Notes under the pieces: generated by a model | Databases searched by the model: none | What the model saw: only the letters and a program-made list of their open reading frames with translations | What the model was told of the DNA's origin: nothing | Part shown: piece by piece, positions 39,608-50,949 of the stretch | Layout of the letters: each line of letters opens with the position of its first letter | Numbering within the stretch: position 1 is the stretch's first letter | Program-made: the position numbers and the translations under genes | From: Prostheceraeus crozeri | Lineage: Eukaryota; Platyhelminthes; Polycladida; Euryleptidae | Assembly: GCA_907163375.1 (NCBI GenBank) | Contig: CAJQUW010003146.1 | Span: 310,001-374,000 of the forward strand | DNA length: 64,000 nt | Direction: 5' to 3'

Positions 39608-42600
39608 TTATGTCAATACATCTCCTGAATGTGGTAGCGTGAGTTTTATTCTTTTGGGTGGAGGTATGTTTGTGTGAGGATGTCCATGTGGAAGAGATGT
39701 GTTATGTCCTATCCAACACCTCTTATCCTCCCCTGCTGAAAGCGCTCGTTTCTTGAACTTGTGCGTTTTCACAGTATGAACTTGAGATTTTAAGATTGTC
39801 ATATTGACAAACGTTATAGTTTTATTTTTATAGGCCTTTTTATAGGACCGATGTTTCATTTTGTGAACAATGGATTTTGATATACCTTTTAGCACGCTTA
39901 ATACTATCTGCACATTCTTTTAATTTCATGGAATACATTTTAGGACGGAGGAGAATCATTTCATCTATTTCCTTTCCTGCTGTTTCATCCTTAAAACAAC
40001 CAAGTTTGGCTTTATTCTGTATAGAATAGAGTGGATGAGTGGGATTGTAGTTAGATGTGTCGAAATATTTTTCTAATGACTTAGCTACTTCATTAAAATT
40101 TAAATCTTTTTGAGTGGTAATACCTAGGAAGAAACTATCTGTATTACCACCCAACAAACGAACCTCTTTTACGAGAGGACATGGTTTTAGTATTTTATAA
40201 AAGAGTTGGTACATTTCAAGCTTAGAGTAATCTAGTACAGCTTGGCCAATATAGATGGGCTTGCACAACTCAACTTCAGATTTTATCATTTTAACACCTA
40301 CAAGGTCCTCATCGATAATGTCTCTATCAATGAAAAGAGGTGATGAGGTCAATTTGTGATATTTTTAATCATCAATGACTAGTTTGTAGTTCATGCGTTT
40401 TCTAACATCCTCCATCGTCTTACCAAATAGACTATTATTCTTATACTTATAAAAATCTTTTTCAAAATTATTTTGGGCTGGTGCACGTTTCTGGCTGTTA
40501 CTATCAATATATGGTTTGAGGAAGGCTTTCTGTCTAAATTTAATGATGCGGTGAACTGACTTTAGAAGCATGCCCATTTCTAAATAGAGTTTTAGTATGC
40601 AGAAGTGTACGAGATAATTTTTCTTATCATATTGGGTGAGTACAAGTTTGCGGCATGGTTTGTACCTTGGCTGTCCACACTCTGTTAAGTTATTATGAAA
40701 TTGTGACATGAATGGTGAAAACATATCTTCAGTCACTTCACCAGATTCAGGTGCGAGTGGGAAATCAGCAGTTTTATTTTTAATACTATTTGGATAAATC
40801 AAATCCACTTCAAAATAATATCCCCAATCACCTGCATCTGGAATCTTCAGAATGTTTGAAGGGTTGGAGTAATACGCAAGCTCATCTTGATTTAACCAAC
40901 TAAACTCGGAATGAGGTAGTGGTTTAGACAGTGAACTGCCATATAAATTATTTTGGTCATAGTATTTTAGGTGGATATGATCATTACCTACTGTTTTAGA
41001 TTTTATGTGATGTTTATTTACAAATGTGAGACCACCGCGTATTCCGCGCTCAAATATGTTATACATCTCCGGGTCTTGTAAGAGATGGATGGTCTTACCA
41101 GTCATTTTAAAGGCTGATTTAAAGGACATGGCTGGTAGACTGACAAAGTGGACAGGATCTAATTTGTCTTCTTCTAATGCCACTCGTCGAAATTCCTGAA
41201 AGACATCAGCCAGCAAAATGACATCTAATTCTAAGTAAGTGATCATATAATCGCCAAACGTTTTACAATCAAATTTTAACCATGCCTCTTGAGCATGTTC
41301 GTAGTCCTCTACTGGACAATCTTGACCCGTCAAATCGTTTTGGAATTTGTCAATGGAAGGAAGGGTTGTTTCATCTAGTTTAGACATTGAGCTAAAATAC
41401 GCATAGCGAAAGACTCCTTTGCGAGTGATTATTTCATCCGTTAAGTTTGGATAGTGTTTCTTCAAAGTTTGACTATGGGGAAGAAACTTGAGATTACGAA
41501 CGAGAGAAGCTAGTGACGCTGACATGAATTGGAATGAATCTAAAAATTTTATTTCGAAGAAGACTGTCTTATTTTCTTTAGTTTTATCTACTGCTACTTT
41601 TGCTGTCATTGCCATGAATTTTTCCCTCGTTTGCGCTATTACATTAAACTGCCACGATTTCATCTGGCTCAACCCTCCTTTTATGAGCATATGACTGTCA
41701 TAGCCCTTAAAGTTATGAAAAATGACGGGTAGTACACGACGTCTCAACCTAAGTGAAAAGTTACATTTGGACCAGAGTGCGTTTCTAAATTTACCAGTAA
41801 TGTGATCATGATTACGCACTTTCTTAATTTTATCGTCATCAAACGTTTTATGACATTTAGGGCACGATGTGCAACTTTCAAATTTCTGTTTGTCTTCATC
41901 TGACATATGTAGTGACTTACGCTGCAATTGGGAATCATATGATTGTTGAAATTTAGCAGCTTTATCGAGAAATTCTAGAAATTTTGAAATACAATCTTCA
42001 CCTTGCCAAGTATGCATTTTGTTTTGCCTATTTCTAAAATGGTCATGCCATACTTCATAGCAGGATATGGCTGCTGGCTTGTGGATGATATCATCAATAT
42101 AGCATTCTATGTCTGCGTAAATGACACGCAGGGGACTTAATTCGTCGCCATTATCCCTATGTGAAAATATTTTATCTTTGGGCATGCGTTCCATTTGTAA
42201 TTTACCTCGCTTGCACCATTCATAGTGAGTTTCAAATTTATCTTTACTCCAAAAGGAGCGGATGCAGCGGTCGCATACAAAATGTTCACCTCTTTTAGAG
42301 TGCCCCAATTGAGTGTACAAGCGAGAGATTTTGGGAATACCACAGTAGTGCCATTCCTCGCTATCATCTTGTTTTACTAATAAGAGGTTGACTACACGTT
42401 CATAACAAGTTGAACGTGAATTATAGCGGGCACCCTTCAACCCCTTCTCCCACACGTGAACGACAATTTTAATCTTATTATGTTTTTCGAACGTTTCTAC
42501 ATCTTTGATTTTCATGTTGTCACTATCACAACCTTCAAAGTATAGTTCATCCTCCTACTGTCTATAGCTATAGGTATGATTTCGATTCGCGTTGATATCA

Positions 42601-43586
42601 TTATAGTGAAGGATGGATAGTACTGCCAATTTGAAACACTGTGATTTACAATCGACATTGATGACAGCTTTCTTATTATACTACAACGTTTTTGGTAGTT
42701 TAAATGTGCCTCGAGCTGCATGACTTTCTAATAGGGAAATTTTGAATATGGCTGAGTCCACACCATCAAAAATGAGAGCGCTGTCGCGTTGATTGAATTT
42801 ATCTACATTTGATTTTAAACATTGAATGTGAAAATTTAGCCTAGACTCGCAGTCTACAACTTCAGTTGCGGAAGAGGAAGGAACATGAAACTGTATTCTC
42901 TCCGTCACTTGACCCGTTTGAAAATCTATCTTAATATATTTTAGTTTAAGGTAGATGAGCGCCTTCATTCTAAAATTGTCTAAATTGTTGAAGAGCGCTT
43001 CGATAATGTTAGAATTTTGAAGGAGCCACTCAGGAAAATCTACTATTTGAGTATTGGACTCCATGCAGTAGTCGCGTACTAAATTATTATGTGAAACATT
43101 AATGAGGGAGATGGTAGAGGTACCGTTGGTGTAGTGATCATTTGCATGCGTGTGTTGAAGTCTGTGCGAAGATCGCTGAAAGTGACTATCAAAAGAAAGA
43201 GGGCACAAATCGCAAGGAAAGGAGATGTCATCGTCAGAATCAACTTCACATCCGGAGATTGATGCCGCTTTGCGTTGACACACACGTTGTTTGATGTGTC
43301 GAAGGAGACTGTGCTTCCTTGTAAACATATGTCCGCAGTCGGCACATTCCCACTCGTTGCCTTGTCGCGAGAGTCCTGAGCTGGAACTCACATCACCTGA
43401 AAGAGAAGTCATTCTATCATCTCTGTTCAAGTCTCAGTGTATTGTTACAACCTACCTTGACTCAACCACTCTAAACTTTCCTCGAGAAGGGAGGGCGTTG
43501 GTGATAAAGTTGATGTCTGAAATTGAGGAAGATGCTATTAGCCACACGTTTGAGGGAGATGAGTGAAGAAATTTTCAACTTACCAT
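39608..43586 (-). pseudogene. polB: Protein-primed type DNA polymerase B, right-arm copy (uninterrupted, with point breaks)
   Basis: Start ATG 43586-43584; introns 43583-43517 and 43455-43397 mirror those of the left copy; the end is the TGA at 39608. Breaks: a TAG at about 42683 (a 3-bp insertion), a TAG at about 42556 (TGG in the left copy), and frame changes near 40358 and 39880. Motifs: N-terminal finger, exonuclease YADIEC, FHNFKGYDSH, YLELDVILLADVF; polymerase A YDQNNLYGSSLSK, B KNNSLFGKTMEDVRKRMN, C LLGGNTDSFFLG. Motif C has Asn in place of the first Asp of the usual DTD. The C-terminus is basic and His/Pro-rich. Length about 1280 codons, normal for Polintons. Confidence 0.88.
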
Positions 43587-43878
43587 TTCAACGAAATCAA
43601 GTTTAAGGTTGATACTTCAACAAGATAGAGACTTCACTCAAATAATACGTTTCAAATTTGGAATTCACGAGAGAGCAGTTCACTTGTACGCCTCAAATAA
43701 TAACAGAATTCGCTAGAGAACACTTCACTTATACGTCTCAAAGACAGAGTGAAATGACACGAATGTCACTTTGCATATATACTTTCATATTCATCATTCA
43801 TTGGCTGTTCATTCTGATTGGTTGCTTGTTTATACTTAAGAATTAGAAAACATTTCAAAGTCATCATTCACAGTCAAC
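43587..43878. promoter_or_regulatory. Divergent promoter region, right arm
   Basis: Mirror of 13359-13635, with the same TATATA (about 43776-43782), CCAAT-type and GAATTC-linked repeats. Confidence 0.45.
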
Positions 43879-44334
43879 ATGACAAGCCCTCCAAAAACAT
43901 CGAACACAAAATTGGAGTTCTCTTCTCCATGCTCATCGCCAAAGGCGCTCGTTGCACCAAACGCTCCAACGAAGGGGAAGGTGGAGAAATTATACCGACT
44001 CGACAACATTAGAAAGTTGTCATTACCAGCGGATGACGAAGAGGAGAGTGTATGTGAGAAGGAGTGTCCCGACCTAACAGGCATACGATGGAAGTATCTG
44101 CAGTGAGATAGTGATGATGTGATGGAGATCACCAGCATCAAATTCCTCCATCAATTATGGGAATGGTACACCCTTAACTCCCAGCCACGAACTATGGCGG
44201 AGTGGGAGTACATCGACAAAGTGAGGCTCGCAGTAGAAGAACGATTGAAGCAAGTGAACTGTTTTTGTGATCTGTGTGAAGCCAGACTCTGGGACGATAT
44301 TGACGATGAAGACCTTTTGAAATACATGCCATAA
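43879..44334 (+). pseudogene. 150-residue family protein, right-arm copy with premature stop
   Basis: Parallel to 13358-12906. A TGA at 44104-44106 (TGCAG-TGA where the left arm has TGCAG-TAC) ends the frame at 75 codons; the frame then reads to the normal end at 44334. One extra codon lies in the Glu run near 44040. Confidence 0.7.
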
Positions 44335-45829
44335 TAAATTTTTATTTCGTATTATCTTTGCTTTCATACTGACTTACTTGAATGGGGCTTCAGTGGATGA
44401 TTTAACCATGTATACTTTTTCATTTGGAAATAGTAGCACGCTTAGTTTAACTTGTAAATCTTATAACATTTCATATTGGTGATGATGGTAGATGAAATAG
44501 TGTCAAATAAAATTAAGACAGCTTACACTTCTGATACAGGGATAGCAATCGACTGCAATCCATGTGTAAAGAGCTTGTTAGACTACGGAAGAGAGAAGTG
44601 TGTTATGTTGCGTGTGGCGCGTGAGTGTCCTCCCATTTAATTCCATTAATCAATTCGTCTCATTGATAGAGACAGGTAGAACTCATGGTTCTCATAACGT
44701 ATGCAATGGAAAGTTTATAAGGCAACCTTCGACAGTTGGCTAAATGTCGCCCTGGCGCGAATGCATACTACGTTGAGACAGAGGCAATCACTTGCAAACA
44801 TGACGCAGAGAGGTTAAAGAAGATTGACCATTGCCGAATGTCCCTTGCGGTATACAATGCTACGGGTTTCACCGCCGCCCTTTACAGGAACGCCCGTCGA
44901 AAGGAAGTATCACACCGAAAATCTCCGTGACTTGCACCGTCCATGACTTGATCGCCAGACATGAAAACCTGTAGAGATTGTAAGAAGTTGACAGACTTTG
45001 AGCAGCTTGATAGCAAGCCGTAGAGAGTTTGATTCACCAGCGTTTTGCAATGGAGATGTTTAGAGGCCACCCATGACAAGATGGCTAAGACTCAACCGAT
45101 TGGCGTTCAAAGTGCTACGTTGAGAACTGTGTCAAATGCCCAACATGAGACATGAGTTGACCCAGCGGTTTCGGTCTAAAATGTGACACACTCCCTTGCC
45201 ACACTTATCACTACGGCATCATCCGCCGTCCCGAAGGAACACCCTGTCAGTGGAATATTACAGCAAAACTCTCCGTGTCTTGCTCGCTTTCAGTGAAAAG
45301 CCGCTTATAGCATGAGAAGACTGGCTCAGACATCATTAAAAATGCTTTCATTGACTTCAGCAGGGTCGAAAACCCCAGAAAACCTCCAAAAATGATGAAT
45401 TTAAATTTTTCAGCATTTAGCACTATTTATAAAATTTTATAAGTAGTCTTTCACTATAGGTCTGGTCAATAGCGATCGACTCTTTTTTTAATCAAGTCAA
45501 AAGGAGTTGTAGAAGCAAAGTTACAAGCCTTTAAAGTTTTGGAGTCTTTTATGGCCTGGAGACGAAGGCCATCTCCTGGCGAACCTCTAAGTCTGACGGC
45601 TTAGCTGATATCAGCAATGAAATTTTCTAAGTCGGTTTCTTACAGAAACTTGGAATTTGGAATGTCCGAAGCTATCATCGGAGCTCAGAGAGACGACCTA
45701 CCTCTGACAATCGCTCTCGTCTGAATGACAAGTCTCTCTCGGTTCACAGCTTATTATATAATGTGTGGCGATCAGCTGATGACGTAATACCCATCATCCA
45801 AACACTAAAAACCCGTCTATCTCCGGTTC
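44335..45829. other. Subterminal segment of B, right arm
   Basis: Mirror of 11421-12905. No supported gene. Contains the same short conserved frame (44736-44930) and the 170-bp block at 45540-45800. Confidence 0.4.
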
Positions 45830-47330
45830 TAGTGCTCCGATTGAGCTGGAAATACACCATTGCCATGTAGAATTTGACGCTGAATCCGAATCTGGCCTCC
45901 GTTTTCCCATCCGATGCTTCGTTTTGGCTCTACAGCCCACAGCCATCGCAAAAATTCTAACTCGAAAAATGTTGAAATGTCGTTTTTTCGAAAAATGTTG
46001 AAAATTTTTTCTCTCCGATTGACTTGAAATTCACCATGTTGATAGAGAATTTGACGCTGATTCCAAATCTGAAATCCGTTTTCCCATCCGATGCTTCGTT
46101 TTGACGCTAGAGCCCAATACGTCCAAAATTCTAACTCTGTCGTTTTTCGCCAATCTCCCAAAATCTTAAATGGCGTCTCACATCTAAACGAAGACAGATA
46201 TGCACAAGCCCTTTCTTTCAGTGAATTTGTCTCACTCTTAGCTTTCAAACGAGCTATTGCACGACAAAATCCGTCCACTAGAAGCAAAGTTGGAAGGTCG
46301 ATGCCGGGGGGGGGACGTCAGCGAAAATTTTTCTCTCCGATTGCTTTCAAATTCACCATACAGATGCAGAATTTCACGCTGAATCCGAATCTGGCCTCCG
46401 TTTTCCCATCCGATGCTTCGTTTTGACGCTAGAGCCCAAAACGTCCAAAATTCTAACTCTGTCGTTTTTCGACAATCTCCCAAAATCTTAAATGGCGTCT
46501 CACATCTAAACGAAGGCAGATATGAACAAGCCCTTTCTTTCAGTGAATTTGTCTCACTCTTAGCTTTCAAACGAGCTATTGCACGACAAAATCCGTCCAC
46601 TAGAAGCAAAGTTGGAAGATCGGTGCCGGGGGGGGGGGACGTCAGCGAAAATTTTTCTCTCCGATTGCTTTCAAATTCACCATACAGATGCAGAATTTCA
46701 CGCTGAATCCGAATCTGGCCTCCGTTTTCCCATCCGATGCTTCGTTTTGACGCTAGAGCCCAAAACGTCCAAAATTCTAACTCTGTCGTTTTTCGACAAT
46801 CTCCCAAAATCTTAAATGGCGTCTCACATCTAAACGAAGACAGATATGAACAAGCCGTTTCTTTCAATGAATTTGTCTCACTCTTAGCTTTCAAACGAGC
46901 TATGGCACGACAAAATCCGTCCACTAGAAGCAAAGTTGGAAGATCGGTGCCGGGGGGGGGGGGACGTCAGCGAAAATTTTTCTCTCCGATTGCTTTCAAA
47001 TTCACCATACAGATGCAGAATTTCACGCTGATTCCAAATCTGGCCTCCGTTTTCCCATCCGAGCACTGCTTCCACTCGAAACATCCCATTTTCAACCCAA
47101 CAGATTTCACGAAAATCATCACACACTATAGCCTCAAGACAAAACCTGGCGGTCGCCCAAGTCCACCACGACACTCTGTCGTTTTATCGAGGGGGGGGAC
47201 GTCAGCGAACATTTTGTTCACGTGGACCAACCTGGCCGGCACACCACGACAGACCACAACCTCTATGGTTCCAGAGGGGGGGACGTCAGCGACCATTTTT
47301 CGATGGCGGCCATCTTGCGCTATCCAGAAG
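45830..47330. repeat. Right terminal repeat array of B
   Basis: Three successive ~324-bp units start at about 46090, 46413 and 46737, each ending in a G run of 8-12 followed by GACGTCAGCGAAAATTTTTC. Units differ by few substitutions. Long open frames on both strands (231 codons) are produced by the repeat and are not called as genes. Confidence 0.88.
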
Positions 47331-47349
47331 TGGAGTTTTACTTACTACT

Positions 47350-47355
47350 CACATA
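47350..47355. repeat. Target site duplication CACATA, right of Polinton B
   Basis: Identical to 9914-9919, directly outside the terminal CTTACTACT. Confidence 0.9.
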
Positions 47356-49819
47356 GTGCAGAGGATTCAAATAAAAGTGAACAAATCAATTTATTCTTTC
47401 ATTTCAGAGACACAAACAAGCGCAATAAGTGACTCTGGTTGATCGGTTGAAGCTCATTCTTTAGCTAGAACCTTGAAACCATTTTATCAAAAACATGCGA
47501 GGGATTCCATTCTCGAACCTCTATTCAGAGACACATTGACCTGCGACCATATAATGTACCTATTTGTTATTTGAATGACATAAATACAAATACAATCAAG
47601 AGAGTTTATTTGTTAAGCAACTTGCGAGTCAACTCAAGCAAACATTAATGAAAAATCAAATTTATGCGGCAATTTGGAACATAATGAAATAGTTTCATAT
47701 TCTCAATCTAATAAGGACCGCACAAAATTAATTATCATTTCATGCATTGAATCGTTAAAACGCGTAATTGATTGGTTAATAATTGATGCGGTCATCCAAA
47801 TTGAAATAACAGCAAATAAAATTCGGCCGTTATTAGTATTCGTGTTTTTGTCTATGTCCGGTCCCAGTTGAGCAATGTTACCAGAAAAATAATTCCAGAT
47901 GAAGTATTTTGGACGTGGGAATAAGAAAGGGAGAGGATAGATACGAAAATTGTAGAAAGTCATTTAAGGTGAGGAACATAAAATGAGCGATATTGAATGA
48001 AATCCTTGCTTTGAGCGTCATTTGTTATAAACAAATGGGCCAACTCGAATGTAATTTGCAAAAACAAATATTTAATGGTGTTCAGAAAATTGATAATTTC
48101 TGATTCTGTCTTTTAACTTGCTATAATTAAAAATATCGAAGAAATGACTTTACCTCATTTTAGCTTGATCAGCGAAAGTAACAGATGCTGGGAATGATTC
48201 ACAATTCATTTGTCTGATCTACAAGATTAAAAAGTGTAGAAATATTATTAAATTCCGTCTTCAGTCATGCAACAGTTGTCAAAAGAGACAATCTAATAAA
48301 TTTCATAACATTTTCTTCTCATCTAGGAGTTCTTAATTACGATAATTCCATTAGACACGCACTGGTCTTAATCTGTCCTCAAAAATTTACTTTCTACAAC
48401 AGAAAGATAATCATCTGCCGCAGCATCTTTTATTTCATTAATCAACAAGATGCTGCAAGCATGCCACATAGGTGCCGCTGGACATGTATAGCAATGATTA
48501 GAAATGGCAGCGATTAAAAGTAGCACCATTCTAGAAAATTTGACAACTTTAATAGCTGCATCATTCCTTTCTGTGGCAGAACTGTTACTATACTATTGTT
48601 CCAGTTTTACTTCGAAGTCCCTTAAAATATCTCGAGCTTTTTTCAAGTACTTAGCTAATTTAATAATAAAGCCAATTCTACACAGAAACTGTGCTTAACT
48701 GTGCATGTCTACAACTGACATTCATATCTTTTACTCATATGTATGACTGCTAAAATTGCCTTATGCAATCGATCGCTGATCGCTCACTCACCATCCATCT
48801 TCCAAATACTGACAATGATTGCCGAATGATGTCGGCTGAATATTCAATTAATCTTATTTTCAATTCCTACGGTCACATCAGTCAAGATTTTGGGAGTTAT
48901 TTTTTTCATCCGACTTATCATGGAACTTACATTGACAAAAAATGTTATAGGCGTTTCTTCATCCTCCGAACATTGAACTATTGTCGCAATCTAGATCTGT
49001 ACGACTCATTTATGTAGGAATTGCAACCCGGCTAAACCGAGCCATGTCGCCTTTTTTCATTTAAAACCTATCATGGATTACTCGCGCTATCTATATGCAA
49101 CTCGGGGAACCCGTGAAATTCGTATTTGCTGCATTATTTAAGTCGATGTTCTTATTTGGTTTATCGGTTCCTTTCATTTTAATTTCATTAATTTCGTCAA
49201 CAAAATTCCGAAGAACGAATGAATTATTCAAAAACTGCAAAATAAAAATCGCTCTCACAAAATGCATAGCACAGCACACTTGTTTACACAAAGATGAAAT
49301 TCTATTTGAACTGCGCTCTTTTCTTCTACGAAGAATGCGACTGTAAGAAAATTGTCAAGAATGTTGAATCTGATGGACTCGTTGAGACGCCAACATTTTT
49401 AAACTTACAAAACAAATACCGACATCCATCAGTAAGTCAGAAGCGATATCTATAAAGAATGATGTCACACTTTGTTTGTTTGTTGCATCATTATTCCATC
49501 ATCATGCATTCTCATGTCTGTGTATAATTCACGAATTCTTGTTCCTTCCTATAGTCAATGATGATAGTAGGCCTACGCGTAACGTGCTGACATCAGTATG
49601 AGGAGGATTAATGATCATTTTCTTGTAAACGTGCATTTAAAAATTCGGAACCATGATGTTTGACAGAGTATATTCATGTACATGTGCATTGTGCAAGTAT
49701 TCGTTGGATGCTCCTTTGATTATCGCCTATACATTCATACATTCGTAAATTTGGGATGCAAATCATTCATTATACAAGTTTTATTAAATAGAATATCGTT
49801 TAAATGATATTAAATAACC
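47356..49819. other. Unique flanking sequence, no gene recognised
   Basis: About 2.5 kb of AT-rich sequence with only short open frames and no recognisable element. Possibly ordinary host intergenic DNA. Confidence 0.45.
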
Positions 49820-50450
49820 ATGTCGTTTACCGTTACTTGTCCTGAGAGTGTTTGTAGCAACACTCAGTACATAGGTTATACGACTAATATTTTGAAAACA
49901 CGCATGAAACAGCATGAATACAATGGATCCATCAGAGCTCATTTCTACGAATCTCACAGTAAGAAGCCAAAGAACCTCCTCCCGTCAACTGATGTCTTAT
50001 GGAAAAATCACGATATCAACAAATTACAGATAGCTGAGTCAATAGTCATCAAAGAGAAGTGTCCATCTATGAACAAGTAGGATAAGGGACTCACAGGAAA
50101 TCTCAATATCATGTAATGCTAGCAGTGACATTCTATGGTGCAGTTGCACCAAATATTTGATGTTCTATCATGTTACCGCCATTCTCATAGCTAGTTTGTT
50201 TATAACTTAATGCTGATCTTTCCACAACTTTTGAATTTAAACTTTTTGGCATTTTTATCTTCATTATATTTCTTGATAATGGACCTTGTATGTGTGTCCG
50301 AAATGTCGAAATTTTTTATAATAAAATGTTATTCAAAGATTGTTTTTAAGCATCTCACCACAAAAGGAAAAGATCTATATAAAAAAACCGAAAGAAGTTT
50401 ACAGAAATGCTTAAAATTGCAAAACGATATTCTATTTAATCATTAGTATT
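49820..50450 (+). pseudogene. Penelope-like element fragment: GIY-YIG endonuclease and 3' flank
   Basis: The plus frame reads CPESVCSNTQYIGYTTNILK (GIY-YIG-type motif), then TRMKQHEYNGSIRAHF and LQIAESIVIKEKCPSMNK, the order of the PLE C-terminal endonuclease. A TAG at 50078-50080 is followed in frame by the remaining family C-terminus (KGLTGNLNIM). The 3' part (50280-50440) resembles the flank of the minus-strand PLE at 51090-51240. Confidence 0.85.
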
Positions 50451-50873
50451 AGTCACTAACTTATCATCTTCAGTCAGAGGGAAGCAGCAGTCGTTTTGAA
50501 AATGTCTTAATCTTGAATAAATTTGTGAAATGCATAGAGTCATCCATCTCCTGGACATCCACATACACAGAATTTCGCTCTCTTAGCAGGGATAAGTATC
50601 CTGTTTTGAACTCGGAAACCTTTTGGGATAAAATATCTCCTTTTGCATTCGCGAAGAAGCACTAAATGAGAAAGTAAGGATATGATTTTCATCTCAACGT
50701 TTGTGAATGAAAGGCAGCTGAAAAGTTTTTTATTGAATCTCGTAAACCTCAAATAAACATTGCACATAATTGATTTTTTTTCTATAGGCCCTTCATCCAT
50801 CTAGTCCATATAACCAAGAAATTTTTTCATAGTATATTTTTTTCTTAGTAACTATTTCCTCTGATCGTATAGG

Positions 50874-50876
<3 letters not shown>

Positions 50877-50941
<65 letters not shown>
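50877..50941. repeat. (TA)n microsatellite
   Basis: About 32 uninterrupted TA units. Confidence 0.97.
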
Positions 50942-50945
<4 letters not shown>

Positions 50946-50949
50946 TTGT

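Larger units (their letters stand above)
9920..47349. mobile_element. Polinton/Maverick B: palindromic element carrying nested element C
   Basis: The ends are AGTAGTAAGTAAAACTCC and its reverse complement, bounded by identical 6-bp CACATA duplications. Without the nested element and its duplication the unit is about 20.07 kb and consists of two inverted arms: 9920-16296 plus 33654-37532 on the left, and 37549-47349 on the right. Each arm holds the terminal repeat array, a 150-residue gene, an intron-containing DNA polymerase B gene and an AT-rich minisatellite near the centre. No integrase, ATPase, protease or capsid gene of its own was found. The right-arm polymerase copy shows that the left-arm one was split by element C. 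Confidence 0.9.

Noticed and set aside
9920..47349. The palindrome as a pure assembly artefact
   Set aside because: Only one arm contains element C, the arms have private mutations and repeat numbers, and the outer ends share a 6-bp duplication. Local artefact at the G-free tract remains possible.
46091..47432. Long open frames (up to 231 codons) on both strands in the terminal arrays of B, likewise at 9778-11322 and 3451-4124
   Set aside because: They repeat with the ~324-bp unit, are open in several frames at once, and contain poly-G-encoded Gly runs; better explained by repeat structure without stops than by coding.
48504..49346. Short frames of 64-84 codons in the flank 47356-49819 as host genes
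   Set aside because: No recognisable domain, no splice-site pattern and no codon-use signal that could be judged by eye.
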